Assembly (NCBI RefSeq): GCF_013114625.1
Contig: NZ_VTXD01000002.1
Span: forward strand, 124,001-188,000
Direction: 5' to 3'
DNA from: Vibrio sp. 99-70-13A1
Lineage (GTDB): Bacteria; Pseudomonadota; Gammaproteobacteria; Enterobacterales; Vibrionaceae
Length of the DNA: 64,000 nucleotides
This document shows, one piece after another, positions 10,534 to 20,290 of this stretch (positions within the stretch are counted from its first letter, which is position 1; every line of letters starts with the position of its first letter). The notes under the pieces were generated by a model that saw only the letters and a program-made list of their open reading frames with translations, was not told the DNA's origin and ran no database searches. The position numbers and the translations under genes are program-made.

Positions 10534-11127
10534 AATTTTCGCCTCGTAATCAACTAGAAATGCATCCTTTCAAATTTGCAATCTCATATTGCACGCTATT
10601 TTCCTTATTTTTGAAGACAAAACAAGCCCATCAAACGTACAAAATGTATACAAAGATTACGAGGCAAACCAACCTTAACATTCAGTTAACAAGTTGAATT
10701 TCCAAAGGTACTGATACGACAAGCGCCTAGAGCTTCCCACCTCATCTTGATTCACTTTGTTACAAAAATTTAACTCTGGAAATAATTTAAAATAAATTTT
10801 GACACTGTGATCTCCATATAACGAGTAAGGTTTAAATTTTTAATAATGATACCCAGAGCAGGAAAAATAAGGATATCCGCTGAAAACATGAACAAGAAAA
10901 ACCTACGTAAAACATAAAAAAAACCTCATCCAAACATTAATTTAACATTTAAAATTTTATTTAGATTAAATAGGAAAAAGAGATTCCAATCACATTTATA
11001 TTGGTTATAATCCGCGCTCTTTTGCGGTATTCGTTGAAAAACGCAAACTAATTTTGATAAAACCACCACAATAACCCGTCTTTATTTGAATGTTGAACAT
11101 TCAACAAAGACAAAACTGAGAATAAAA
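10534..11127. promoter_or_regulatory. Long AT-rich intergenic region and leader of the OFA transporter
   Basis: Roughly 590 bases hold no convincing gene. Near the right end a possible promoter, TTCCAA-16 nt-TATAAT (-10 at about 11008-11013), precedes a long 5' leader that contains the palindrome at 11086-11104. The rest is AT-rich with poly-A and poly-T tracts and no recognised element. Confidence 0.4.
11086..11104. promoter_or_regulatory. Perfect 9-1-9 palindrome in the OFA transporter leader
   Basis: TTGAATGTT, a single G, then AACATTCAA form a perfect inverted repeat 23 bases before the preferred start codon. The size suits a dimeric repressor operator. The regulator is unknown. Confidence 0.6.
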
Positions 11128-12366
11128 ATGAGCAAGATTGATAAAGCAATGCGCATCCTGCTAGCAGGTTTCTGTATCAACCTTTGTCTTGGCATCCTGT
11201 ATGCTTGGAGTGTATTTAACAAAGCGTTAGTAACCGATTTCGGTTGGAGTGCTGCTGAGGCTTCTTCTCCTTATGCTATCGCAACTATCACTTTCTCTAT
11301 TTGTCTTCTTGTTGCAGGCATCCTACAAGACCGTATGGGACCACGTAAGATCCTTATCTTAGGTACTGTTTTAACAGGTCTAGGCATGATCGCATCTGGC
11401 TTTGCTACTTCACCTCTAATGCTCAACATCACGTTTGGTATGATTACTGGTGCGGGTATCGGTTTTGGCTATGCTTGTTTATCCCCTTCTGCAATGAAGT
11501 GGTTCCACCCTTCTAAGAAAGGCATGGTAAACGGTCTTATCGCTGCAGGTTTTGGTTTAGCGGCTATTTACCTAGCACCACTAACTTCTATGCTAATCAC
11601 TGAAATGGGTATCAACACTGCATTTATGATTCTTGGTGTTGGTGTTCTGGTTATTGCAGTACCTCTAGCATGTACTATCAACAACCCGCCTTCTGAATAC
11701 GTTCCAGCAGAACCAAAAGTAAAGGCAGGTCAAGCTCCAGTTGCTGTTAAGAAATCAACAGACATTAGCTGGAAAGCAATGCTTAAAACGCCTCAGTTTT
11801 ACTCTCTATGGGTTATGTACGCATTTGCCGCTTCTGTTGGTCTAATGGTGATTGGTAACATCACGAACATCGCAAGTGTTCAAGCAAACCTACCAAACGC
11901 AGTTTACCTAGCGTCAATCTTAGCTATCTTCAATTCTGGTGGTCGTGTTGGTGCAGGTATCCTTTCAGATAAGATTGGTGGCGTACGTACTCTGCTTCTT
12001 GCATTTATCCTGCAAGGCGCAAACATGGTGTTGTTCGCAACATTCAACACAGAAATCACGTTAATCATCGGTACTGCAATTGCTGCTGTTGGTTACGGTA
12101 CTCTTTTAGCAGTATTCCCATCACTAACTGCTGAGTTCTACGGTCTGAAAAACTACGGTACAAACTACGGCGTTCTATACACGTCATGGGGTATTGGTGG
12201 TGCTATCGGTGCAGCTGTTGTTGGTTTCTCTATGACAAATGGCGGCGGTTACGGCTTAGCGTACACAGTTTCAGCAGTAATGATGGGCGTTTGTATTGTT
12301 CTAGCATTGGTGACTAAACCAATCACTGAAACGAAAGCTGCAGAACTTAAAGCAGCTCACGCATAA
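11128..12366 (+). CDS. MFS transporter, OFA (oxalate/formate antiporter) family
   Basis: The 412-residue protein has twelve membrane helices and the OFA-family opening (LLAGFCINLCLGILYAWSVF). The MFS loop signature DRMGPRKILILG follows helix 2, with a matching ISDKIGGVRTLL in the second half. OFA carriers exchange small carboxylates; the substrate here is not evident. I choose the ATG at 11128 because the longer frame would need a TTG inside the palindrome. Codon use is strongly biased (GGT, CTA, AAC, ATC), suggesting high expression. Confidence 0.9.
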   Translation: MSKIDKAMRILLAGFCINLCLGILYAWSVFNKALVTDFGWSAAEASSPYAIATITFSICLLVAGILQDRMGPRKILILGTVLTGLGMIASGFATSPLMLNITFGMITGAGIGFGYACLSPSAMKWFHPSKKGMVNGLIAAGFGLAAIYLAPLTSMLITEMGINTAFMILGVGVLVIAVPLACTINNPPSEYVPAEPKVKAGQAPVAVKKSTDISWKAMLKTPQFYSLWVMYAFAASVGLMVIGNITNIASVQANLPNAVYLASILAIFNSGGRVGAGILSDKIGGVRTLLLAFILQGANMVLFATFNTEITLIIGTAIAAVGYGTLLAVFPSLTAEFYGLKNYGTNYGVLYTSWGIGGAIGAAVVGFSMTNGGGYGLAYTVSAVMMGVCIVLALVTKPITETKAAELKAAHA

Positions 12367-12493
12367 GCGATTTAAGTTATAGGCTACTGGCGCTATAAGC
12401 TACGATTGATGTACTAGTGAGTTGTTGTTTGATGACCCGCACTTGTTAATGAGCAGTTATTGTTTATAACGAACCACTAGACATAACTAATTA

Positions 12494-12528
12494 AAAAAAG
12501 AGCCGACCTCAATGGTCGGCTCTTTTTT
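12494..12528. terminator. Intrinsic terminator after the OFA transporter
   Basis: A 15-bp perfect stem centred on GAGCCGACC / GGTCGGCTC has a 5-nt loop and T-rich 3' side. It can also serve the convergent VOC gene. Confidence 0.9.
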
Positions 12529-12614
12529 ATGTTTAATAAATGGAAAGGAAATAAGGCTAAGGTTTCTGTTAAAGTTTGAAGCTGAAAAATTGAAGCCAAG
12601 GCTTTAAAACAGCG

Positions 12615-12971
12615 CTACTTATCACTCCACACTGCCATTTCATTACCGCTGGGTTCTTTGAAATGAAAGCGTCGCCCACCAGGGAATGGGAAAATATCTT
12701 TATTGATGATGCCACCAGCGTTTAGAACCGCTTGCTCAGTCGATTCTAAATCTGAACTATAGAAGACCATTAACGCCCCTCCAGCACTTTGATTGCACTC
12801 CAAATCAGCCTTATAGAAACCACCCATTAAGCCTTTTGCAGTGAAAGCCGAATACTCATCACCATAGTCTTCAAACGTCCAATCAAAAACCGTTTCAAAA
12901 AAAACTTTTGATTGAAGGATATTTCGAGCAGCGAATTCTATGTAATTGATCGAACCATGTTCAAATGTCAT
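12615..12971 (-). CDS. VOC (glyoxalase/bleomycin-resistance fold) family protein
   Basis: The 118-residue protein contains a single vicinal-oxygen-chelate module. It has an N-terminal INYIEFAARNILQSKVFFETVFDW strand-helix unit and a C-terminal GGRRFHFKEPSGNEMAVWSDK, with the family's H and E metal-ligand candidates. The substrate is unknown. Such proteins are often lyase-like or simply binding proteins. The start at 12971 has AAGGA seven bases upstream. It lies just downstream of helD on the same strand with a 44-bp gap, so read-through from helD is possible. Confidence 0.85.
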   Translation of the reverse strand: MTFEHGSINYIEFAARNILQSKVFFETVFDWTFEDYGDEYSAFTAKGLMGGFYKADLECNQSAGGALMVFYSSDLESTEQAVLNAGGIINKDIFPFPGGRRFHFKEPSGNEMAVWSDK

Positions 12972-13015
12972 TTGTCATCCTTCTCAAACTTATATTCTTT
13001 CCATTTATGAAAGCA

Positions 13016-15121
13016 CTACTTCTTACGAATGATCGGGTAATCTTCCCCATGTAGCTCTTGTACAAAACCAGAACCATCGCCATTATGTGCAATCCAAACC
13101 TTCTCTTTTGCACGAGTCATCGCAACATAAAATAACCTTCTTTCCTCTGCATATGGGAAGGTATCAGATGACTCCGTTAACGCACCGTCTATGTGAAGTT
13201 GTTTTTTCTTCGTCGGAAATTGCCCTTCATCGACTGCCAATATAATCACAAAATCCGCTTCTTTACCTTTACTGCCATGACAAGTCATAAAAGTAAGGTT
13301 AAGCCCTGTATAGATTTTTTTCCAATCTTCTAATAACTCAGGTTTATGGTAGTGATTGCGTCCTAGTAGCAGTACCGATTTTTGTGCTTTATTTTTTGCC
13401 TGCGTATGTAAATTATCGAGTGTTTTTTCAACATCTTTACTCGGAATGGTATAAACAGATTTCTGTTTTTGTTGTTTAAAGCTATTAAGTTCTTTAGAAA
13501 TCTGAGCAGGGTTTTGCTGAATAAATCGATTCGCCACTTCGCCTAATTGATTATTAAATCGGTAGGTAGTATCTAAGTGGTGAACGGTAGAGCTTTCAAA
13601 CCGATCTTTAAAGCCAGTCGTTAAATCAACATCAGCACCTGCAAACTGATAAATAGACTGCCAATCATCTCCCACTGCAAAAATAGATGCTTGATGAGCT
13701 TTTTTTGTTTGAGCACACTTTGTTTGTTTATATAGCGCTTCAACAAGCGCAAGTCGATCGGGCGAAATATCTTGATATTCATCGATCATAATAAACTTCC
13801 AATTAGGGACAAAGCGCCCTTTCGTTACATACTGTGTCGCACGGCTTATCATTGTGGGGAAGTCGATGTGATTTTGCTCTTTAAGCATTTTTTGCCAAGC
13901 GGTAATGCATGGCCAGCAAAGATTTAGCTCACTATTAAGGCGAGTGTAATCTGCGTGATCAATCAACTCTTGTTGGATCTGTTTTTTAGTCAAACCTGAA
14001 GCATTCAATTGATCAAGTTGATTTTCTAACCAGTTGATCAGTTTAGGATTAGACGCATGACTACCGAGTTCATCATCACCTGTCAGGTAAGCAATCGGCC
14101 ACTTAGATAAGTGTTTTTGCCAGCGCTTAAAGTTTGTTGGCGTCATCCAATGCTTTTTAAGCCAATCAATACACCAAGCTTGACGCTGATTATTATCTAA
14201 AGCTAAAGGAGAAATAACGACTGGTGCACTTTCGACATGATTCAGTATTTTCAATCCAAGCTGATGGAACGTATTCACTTGAACTTGTTCTGCTGACATA
14301 CCTATTTTGCTGTCTAACCTTTGCTTCATTTCTTCAGCCGCTTCTCGGCCAAATGCTAATAGCAGCATTTCTTCAGCCTGAGCTTGATGACTTTGCAATA
14401 AATAGGCGACTCGCGCAGTCAGCACACTGGTTTTTCCCGAGCCAGCTCCGGCAAGAATAAGGTTATGATCGTCATTCATTAAAACTGCATATTGCTGCGA
14501 TAAATTCAGAGGAGAAGATTCGCACTGAGCAAATAAGACTTCCCAATTAGCTCTTTCCGTATCTAGCCACTTCTGATTTCGATCTAATTGCATATTTTCA
14601 GTATCAGTAAGCCAAGGTAGCAGGCGAGAAACCCGCTTAGGCATACGCTGACTGGCTTCTTCTAATGTCATCGTCATGGTATCTAGCTGAGTGGTGACTA
14701 AATCGACCCAACTGTTCACTTTAGAATGAGAAAGAAAGGCAGGTAGCTGCTCTAAATGAGTCAATGCCGCTTCCCATTCAGGTAGATTCGTGATCAATTG
14801 CTCACACTGTGTATCATGCCAATGTTGGTACGATGAAATGGCGGTTCGAGCGAATTTCCGGCACATATCCCAAGGTAACCCTTGAACCAACCAGCTCTGC
14901 TGCTTTCCATCGATTTCATGAGCAAAAAACTGCAACGATCCCCAAAATAACCCACGACGTAATGCTACTTTTCCATTCCAAACGGTAAAAGGAATACGCT
15001 CTTCACTGCCAATAGATGACAGTAATAGACGTTGTCCGTCGAGCTCCACTTGGTGATATTCATTTTGGATGAAAAACTGGGCAGTCTTATTCGCGCGAAG
15101 TTGTATTGAAGCGTACTGCAT
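13016..15121 (-). CDS. helD: DNA helicase IV
   Basis: The 701-residue SF1 helicase is close in size to E. coli HelD (684). It has the family's unique N-terminal domain (about residues 1-190), then Walker A AGAGSGKT (about 224-231), a DEYQD Walker B motif in the middle, GDDWQSIYQFAGAD (motif III), and the C-terminal YVAMTRAKEKVWIAHN motif VI. HelD unwinds DNA 3'-5' and is linked to RecF-type recombination. It is divergent from yccS; in E. coli helD, yccF and yccS are neighbours, so the linkage is partly conserved. Confidence 0.93.
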   Translation of the reverse strand: MQYASIQLRANKTAQFFIQNEYHQVELDGQRLLLSSIGSEERIPFTVWNGKVALRRGLFWGSLQFFAHEIDGKQQSWLVQGLPWDMCRKFARTAISSYQHWHDTQCEQLITNLPEWEAALTHLEQLPAFLSHSKVNSWVDLVTTQLDTMTMTLEEASQRMPKRVSRLLPWLTDTENMQLDRNQKWLDTERANWEVLFAQCESSPLNLSQQYAVLMNDDHNLILAGAGSGKTSVLTARVAYLLQSHQAQAEEMLLLAFGREAAEEMKQRLDSKIGMSAEQVQVNTFHQLGLKILNHVESAPVVISPLALDNNQRQAWCIDWLKKHWMTPTNFKRWQKHLSKWPIAYLTGDDELGSHASNPKLINWLENQLDQLNASGLTKKQIQQELIDHADYTRLNSELNLCWPCITAWQKMLKEQNHIDFPTMISRATQYVTKGRFVPNWKFIMIDEYQDISPDRLALVEALYKQTKCAQTKKAHQASIFAVGDDWQSIYQFAGADVDLTTGFKDRFESSTVHHLDTTYRFNNQLGEVANRFIQQNPAQISKELNSFKQQKQKSVYTIPSKDVEKTLDNLHTQAKNKAQKSVLLLGRNHYHKPELLEDWKKIYTGLNLTFMTCHGSKGKEADFVIILAVDEGQFPTKKKQLHIDGALTESSDTFPYAEERRLFYVAMTRAKEKVWIAHNGDGSGFVQELHGEDYPIIRKK

Positions 15122-15298
15122 TGGGAAGTGCTCTTAAAATTCTGAATGAGTGTTTTATATCATGATGCTCTTGGAAATAATAATACTCGACTCCTTATCG
15201 ATGAAATCATGACCATCTGATAACAAAACTGTACATGTATCAAATCCTAACGGTTGATTTCTGCTAGGATTGTGTTTTCCCTATATCAATGAATTGCC

Positions 15299-17452
15299 GT
15301 GAAATTACCCGCTATGCTGCGCCTCTATTGGGCAAACAAAACCATTAATTACAGCGTTCTTATTCTCATTACTCTTTTAGGTGTGGTGATCCCTGCATGG
15401 TATTTTGAACAAAACACACTGATTACTCCGTTAATCTTAGGTGTGATTGCAGCAGCCTTAGCGGAAAGTGACGACAGTTTCACCGGGCGCTTAAAAGCAC
15501 TTACCCTCACTTTTATTTGTTTCGCGATTGCCGCATTTTCAATTGAGCTACTCTTCAATACCCCCTTATTTTTCGCATTAGGGTTATTTGTTTCTACCTT
15601 CTCTTTCATCATGCTTGGGGCGATAGGCCCCAAATATGCAAGTATCGCGTTCGGGTCTCTACTCGTGGCAATTTACGCAATGTTAGGCGCCCACGAGAGT
15701 ACCAATTTATGGTTCCAGCCGTTACTGCTACTTTCAGGTGCAGCTTGGTACTATTTCATGTCGATGGTTTGGCAAATAATATGGCCGATGCAGCCTGTGC
15801 AGCAAAATTTAGCGACAGTCTTCGACCAAATTGGCACTTACATGCAGTCCAAGGCGGAGCTATTTTATCCTGTCGCCAATTTAACACCTCAGCCCCATCG
15901 AATTATTGAAGCCAGACACAACGCCAGTACGGTTAATGCACTGAATACCTGCAAAGCAACACTGCTGAACCGATCTAAACGAGGCCATGTCGACGGACCC
16001 AGTGACCGTTTTCTCAATACCTATTTTATTGCCCAAGACATCCATGAAAGAGTCAGTTCTAGCCATTACCTATACCAAGAATTGGCCAAGCACTTTGAAC
16101 GCTCTGATGTGCTTTTTCGGTTCAAATACCTGTTAGAAACTCAAGCTCGAGCTTGTCGTGAAGTGGCGGCGTCTTTAAAAGTTGGCAACGAATACCAGCA
16201 CGGTGACAAGTCAATCTTAGCGCTTGATGAACTGCAATCCTCACTGGCTCATCTTAAAGAGCAAAACAACCCAGAATGGAAGATACTATTAAGCCAACTT
16301 GGCTATTTATTTAATAATTTGGCGACCGTTGAAAAGCAGCTATCGAACATCAACAACCCTGATGCGGAGAAATTAGAAGAAGGGACTTTAGACGACACCA
16401 ATCCCCACACATTGAAAGCCATGTGGCATAAAATAAAAGCGAATCTTAACAAAGATTCAATGCTTTTCAGGCATGCCATCAGAATGTCATTAGCACTGAC
16501 CTTAGGCTATGGGATCATTCAAGGTTTTGAGATTGAACGTGGCTACTGGATTTTATTAACCACCTTATTTGTTTGCCAACCGAACTACAGTGCGACGCGA
16601 CAAAAGCTTACGGCTCGTGTCATTGGGACCTTAGCTGGATTGCTAATTGGAGTCCCATTACTGACCTTCTTCCCCTCACAAGAAAGCCAACTTGTTTTCA
16701 TTGTTATCAGTGGTGTGATGTTCTTTTCTTTCCGCATCAATAACTACGGATTTGCGACAGGATTTATCACCTTACTCGTCTTGTTCTGCTTCAACCAGCT
16801 AGGAGAAGGCTACGCCGTTGTACTACCAAGGCTTGCTGATACATTGGTTGGCTGCGCACTTGCAGTTTTAGCTGTAATGTTTGTATTACCAGACTGGCAA
16901 TCGAGGCGCTTGCACAAAGTAATGGCTGACGCATTGGATTCTAATAAAGAGTATCTGGGGCAGATCATTGGTCAGTATCGTGTCGGTAAAAAAGATAATC
17001 TGAACTATAGGATTGCTCGCAGGGGCGCTCATAACTGCGATGCTAATTTAACGTCTGCCATCAGTAGTATGTTGGTCGAACCAGGAAAGTACCGAATGGC
17101 TGCTGATGAGAGCTTTCGTTTTTTAACGCTTAACCATGCCTTGCTCAGTTATATTTCAGCGCTTGGCGCACACAGAACTCGTATTGACGATGAAGCGACT
17201 CATAAACTTGTGCTTGATGCTCACCGTGTTATTCACCTTCACCTCAATGCATTACACAAGCAACTTAATGAACATTGTGAAGAATGCGAAGTAAGTAATA
17301 CATTCGATCCAGGGTTAGACAAACGACTCAATGAGTGGCGGGAAGAAGACGAAAGTGACGTTCGCATGGTACTCCAGCAGCTGCATCTCATTTATCGAAT
17401 GCTGCCTGAATTACACTCCCTCGCGACCAAGTTTGCTGTTCGAGTCAAGTAA
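15299..17452 (+). CDS. yccS: YccS family inner-membrane protein (FUSC superfamily)
   Basis: The 717-residue protein matches YccS in length and layout: an N-terminal block of membrane helices (about residues 15-160), a cytoplasmic helical region, a second membrane block (about 390-520, including RMSLALTLGYGI and ERGYWILLTTLFVCQPNYSATRQKL), and a soluble C-terminus. FUSC proteins are thought to act as aromatic or fusaric-acid-type exporters, but YccS has no proven substrate. The start is a GTG at 15299 without a clear ribosome-binding site; the ATG at 15314 is an alternative. Confidence 0.88.
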   Translation: MKLPAMLRLYWANKTINYSVLILITLLGVVIPAWYFEQNTLITPLILGVIAAALAESDDSFTGRLKALTLTFICFAIAAFSIELLFNTPLFFALGLFVSTFSFIMLGAIGPKYASIAFGSLLVAIYAMLGAHESTNLWFQPLLLLSGAAWYYFMSMVWQIIWPMQPVQQNLATVFDQIGTYMQSKAELFYPVANLTPQPHRIIEARHNASTVNALNTCKATLLNRSKRGHVDGPSDRFLNTYFIAQDIHERVSSSHYLYQELAKHFERSDVLFRFKYLLETQARACREVAASLKVGNEYQHGDKSILALDELQSSLAHLKEQNNPEWKILLSQLGYLFNNLATVEKQLSNINNPDAEKLEEGTLDDTNPHTLKAMWHKIKANLNKDSMLFRHAIRMSLALTLGYGIIQGFEIERGYWILLTTLFVCQPNYSATRQKLTARVIGTLAGLLIGVPLLTFFPSQESQLVFIVISGVMFFSFRINNYGFATGFITLLVLFCFNQLGEGYAVVLPRLADTLVGCALAVLAVMFVLPDWQSRRLHKVMADALDSNKEYLGQIIGQYRVGKKDNLNYRIARRGAHNCDANLTSAISSMLVEPGKYRMAADESFRFLTLNHALLSYISALGAHRTRIDDEATHKLVLDAHRVIHLHLNALHKQLNEHCEECEVSNTFDPGLDKRLNEWREEDESDVRMVLQQLHLIYRMLPELHSLATKFAVRVK

Positions 17453-17725
17453 TCCACTCATTTACATCAGCTTCACTTATGTACTATTGCCAATATAACT
17501 AATACCAATACAACTAAGTGAAGCTGCAACTCTTCTTGTATGCAAAAGTAGCCATCTAAGCTCCCTATCCGGATTGACCTACTCTTAACCTAGCTTGACA
17601 ATTCTCGGACAAAAAACAACCACCTAAATCTATAGTTGTATACAAAACAAGGCGAAAGTTTATTCACCAAATTTTCACTGACTCAACTTGGTACTTCTCA
17701 CGAGAATTAAAACGTAAGGCTTATG

Positions 17726-17887
17726 ATGAATACACAACAATTTGAAAACTTTAAACAGCAAATACAGCTACTCACACCGCAACAACTAAGAATGCTACAA
17801 GGTGAGATTCATGGCTCAATTGATGAGCCAAAGAAAGACCTACTCACAGATGAAGAACGCAATGTCATTGCGACTCTATTTAATTAA
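17726..17887 (+). CDS. Small conserved-looking protein, 53 residues, unknown function
   Basis: The ORF reads MNTQQFENFKQQIQLLTPQQ and ends with TDEERNVIATLFN. It is soluble, helical and acidic. An AAGG motif at 17716-17719 sits six bases before the ATG at 17726; an in-frame ATG at 17723 is closer than ideal. A 7-bp tandem array begins 26 bases after its stop. I recognise no domain, but the good ribosome-binding site and codon use support a real gene. Confidence 0.6.
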   Translation: MNTQQFENFKQQIQLLTPQQLRMLQGEIHGSIDEPKKDLLTDEERNVIATLFN

Positions 17888-17913
17888 GCTAAGACTCAAA
17901 CATAGACATCCAC

Positions 17914-17947
17914 TAAGCATTAAGCATTAAGCATTAAGCATTAAGCA
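17914..17947. repeat. 7-bp tandem repeat (TAAGCAT)
   Basis: Four perfect TAAGCAT units plus a six-base partial unit lie 26 bases after the stop of the 53-residue ORF. Confidence 0.95.
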
Positions 17948-18158
17948 AGATTATAAAAATACGATACGCAATGAAGCCATAGCAGTGGCTCTCACCTCAG
18001 AAAACCATATTTACTCAAGCTACCTCATGAAAAGCATGGGCTCATAAGCGAAAATATGGGTCTCACCAACAAATATAAGCAATAGATATACGATCTTTCT
18101 TGCGTACATTTATTCACCAAACTAAAATTACTAGGCACATCTATTTTCTAGGGTATAT

Positions 18159-18479
18159 ATGTCGATTTCAGGTATTCAATCTGGCTATCAAATGATTCAG
18201 CAATCTTCACAGATGGCTGAAGAAGCCGCGGTTGAAATAAACCAAGCATCTCAACGTGAAGCCCAACTCAATAACCCGCAACAAAATGACTTAGCTTTTA
18301 ATCAAGTTGAAGCACCGCAACCCAACCAAGTAACTGAAGCCAAACCATCGGAACCCATTCCTTCGCACGCGGATGCTATGATGAAACTTACCCAGAGTTC
18401 TAACTACAACAGAATTGGAGCAAGTGTCGTTGAGCGAAACAATGAAATGATCGGCAGCTTACTCGACATTCATATTTAG
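18159..18479 (+). CDS. Small protein with flagellar rod/hook-like termini
   Basis: The 106-residue protein starts MSISGIQSGYQMIQQSSQMA and ends IGASVVERNNEMIGSLLDIHI, with a Gln/Pro/Asn-rich unstructured middle. The last 20 residues resemble the C-terminal helix of axial flagellar proteins (the N-x-V-x-x-x-x-E-M-x-x-x-L-D-I pattern of FlgG/FlgE/FlgK), and the N-terminus is also helical and Gln-rich as in those proteins. The globular domains of a rod or hook protein are absent. No flagellar gene is nearby. The link to flagella is a pattern-based inference. Confidence 0.65.
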   Translation: MSISGIQSGYQMIQQSSQMAEEAAVEINQASQREAQLNNPQQNDLAFNQVEAPQPNQVTEAKPSEPIPSHADAMMKLTQSSNYNRIGASVVERNNEMIGSLLDIHI

Positions 18480-18702
18480 AATGCACCTATAACATCCATT
18501 CACCACTTTATTCACCCATATCCTATATTCATAAAATACGAACCCTACAATGCATAGGTTCTATAAATGATCATCTTTAAAATTGCCGATATTAAGCTTA
18601 AATAGCAGCTTATCTTCAACAAACTGTAACTCATTATATCCAAGCCTTGTTTCTGAGATTTTACTCGGTAAAATCAGCGAAAATTATTGACCTTGTACCA
18701 CT

Positions 18703-19962
18703 ATGCCAAAACTCAATCTTCATCGCCGCGACTATGTCTCCATCTTAGGAGGCGATATCTCTGCAGAAGAGTTAGCAAAAAAGCTTGAACCTCACTTTGA
18801 GAAACCAACAAACAAACTGACACCAAGCCCATACCTAACAGAAAAGAACCTCGAACGTCGTTGGGATGCTTTAAGCAATGCCCAAGCACAAGCACAACTT
18901 CTCGATAGCCATACTCAAAAGCAATATCAGGCTTATGAGAAGAACATTGAGCACTTTATTGGTACCGTCAAAGTACCTGTTGGTGTTGCGGGGCCGCTAA
19001 GAGTGAATGGTTTATTTGCTGAAGGGGATTACCTAGTGCCACTGGCTACTACTGAAGCAGCCTTAGTTGCTTCGTACAACCGCGGTTCAAAGCTTTTAAC
19101 CGCATGTGGTGGAGCAAGCGCAATGCTGCTTAACGAAGGGGTAACTCGAACACCAGGTTTCGCATTTAAAGGGCTAGTGGAAGCAGGTCAATTCGTAGCT
19201 TGGGCTGTTACTCAATATCAAACGTTCAAAGACATTGCAGAAGCAACCACTTCGCATGGCAAACTCACAGACATTAATATCAATATTGAAGGCAACCACG
19301 TTTATTTGGTTTTTGAGTTTTTGACAGGTGATGCCTCAGGTCAAAATATGGTGACGATTGCGACTAATGCCGTATTTGAGTTCATTATTGAAAACACCCC
19401 TGTTGCACCTGACCATGCGTTTTTAGATGGTAATTTGTCTGGTGATAAGAAAGCTAATACACAAACTTTACGCAGCGTTCGCGGTAAAAAAGTGACCGCT
19501 GAGGTGAATATTTCAGCCGAGCTGGTTCAAAAACATTTGCATACAACGCCTAAAAAGATGGTTCAATTTGGTCAAATGACCACGGTAGGCGGAGCATTAA
19601 GTGGCACTATTGGCATTAATGCACACTATGCCAATGCCTTAGCTGCTCTATATATCGCTTGTGGTCAAGATGCCGCTTGTGTTGCTGAGTCAGCCATTGG
19701 AATGACTCGTATGGAACTGAACAATGAAGGTGGTTTATACGCGAGTGTGACTTTACCTAATCTAATGCTAGGAACCGTCGGTGGCGGTACTGCTCTGCCT
19801 AGTCAAAAAGCCTGCTTAGACTTAATGGGATTACATGGTAACGGTAAATCACAAGCCTTAGCTGAAGTATGCGCGGCATTGTGTTTAGCTGGGGAACTTT
19901 CTATTGTCGGCGCTTTCTGTGCGGGGCATTTCTCAAGAGCTCACCATAAACTCGCGCGCTAG
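18703..19962 (+). CDS. Hydroxymethylglutaryl-CoA reductase
   Basis: The 419-residue enzyme reduces HMG-CoA to mevalonate. Diagnostic motifs are all visible: ENIEHFIGTVKVPVGVAGPL (substrate binding; shown here from residue 84 on), LATTEAALVASYNRG with the catalytic glutamate, GDASGQNMVTIATN, the FLDGNLSGDKKAN lysine region, GTVGGGTALPSQ, and a C-terminal HFSRAHHKLAR with the catalytic histidine. The layout is the compact, membrane-free form of the class I type. No other mevalonate-pathway gene is in the window. From memory, V. cholerae carries a homologue on chromosome 2. Confidence 0.93.
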   Translation: MPKLNLHRRDYVSILGGDISAEELAKKLEPHFEKPTNKLTPSPYLTEKNLERRWDALSNAQAQAQLLDSHTQKQYQAYEKNIEHFIGTVKVPVGVAGPLRVNGLFAEGDYLVPLATTEAALVASYNRGSKLLTACGGASAMLLNEGVTRTPGFAFKGLVEAGQFVAWAVTQYQTFKDIAEATTSHGKLTDININIEGNHVYLVFEFLTGDASGQNMVTIATNAVFEFIIENTPVAPDHAFLDGNLSGDKKANTQTLRSVRGKKVTAEVNISAELVQKHLHTTPKKMVQFGQMTTVGGALSGTIGINAHYANALAALYIACGQDAACVAESAIGMTRMELNNEGGLYASVTLPNLMLGTVGGGTALPSQKACLDLMGLHGNGKSQALAEVCAALCLAGELSIVGAFCAGHFSRAHHKLAR

Positions 19963-20290
19963 TTACCTGAGTAACCAAATAACTAAGTAACTAAGTAACT
20001 AAGTAGCTAAGTAGCTAAGTAGCTAAGTAAGCCTATCCACCCTAAGACAAAGCTCTATCAATGGGTGTCCATAGTCGTGGGTAGGCATTATATTAGGTAG
20101 GTAAAAAGACCGTATATTCCGGCTATTAAACCCTAATAAAATCATGGCTAAACACTTCAAAATTACAGACTTTCAATAACCAAAACTTAATTCCGCCGAT
20201 TAATCATCCAACAGCCACTTTCAGTAACAATTATCATTTGCAATTAACTTTCTTATCACTATTATGACTTCAGTTCTATAAAATGGAGTT
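19963..20290. other. Intergenic spacer with tandem repeat, otherwise featureless
   Basis: The spacer between HMG-CoA reductase and the CHASE-GGDEF-EAL gene holds the 8-bp tandem array at 19981-20028. Beyond it I see no gene or clear terminator. A GGAG at 20285-20288 is the likely ribosome-binding site for the next gene. Confidence 0.6.
19981..20028. repeat. 8-bp tandem repeat (ARCTAAGT), six units
   Basis: Three AACTAAGT units followed by three AGCTAAGT units begin 18 bases after the HMG-CoA reductase stop codon. The step from one variant to the other suggests stepwise duplication. Confidence 0.95.

Noticed and set aside
11086..11127. N-terminal extension of the OFA transporter starting with TTG
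   Set aside because: The TTG is part of the perfect palindrome, no ribosome-binding site precedes it, and the extra residues are not typical of the family.
17914..20028. Short arrays that could be mistaken for CRISPR repeats
   Set aside because: Units are only 7-8 bp and directly adjacent without spacers, and no cas gene is present.
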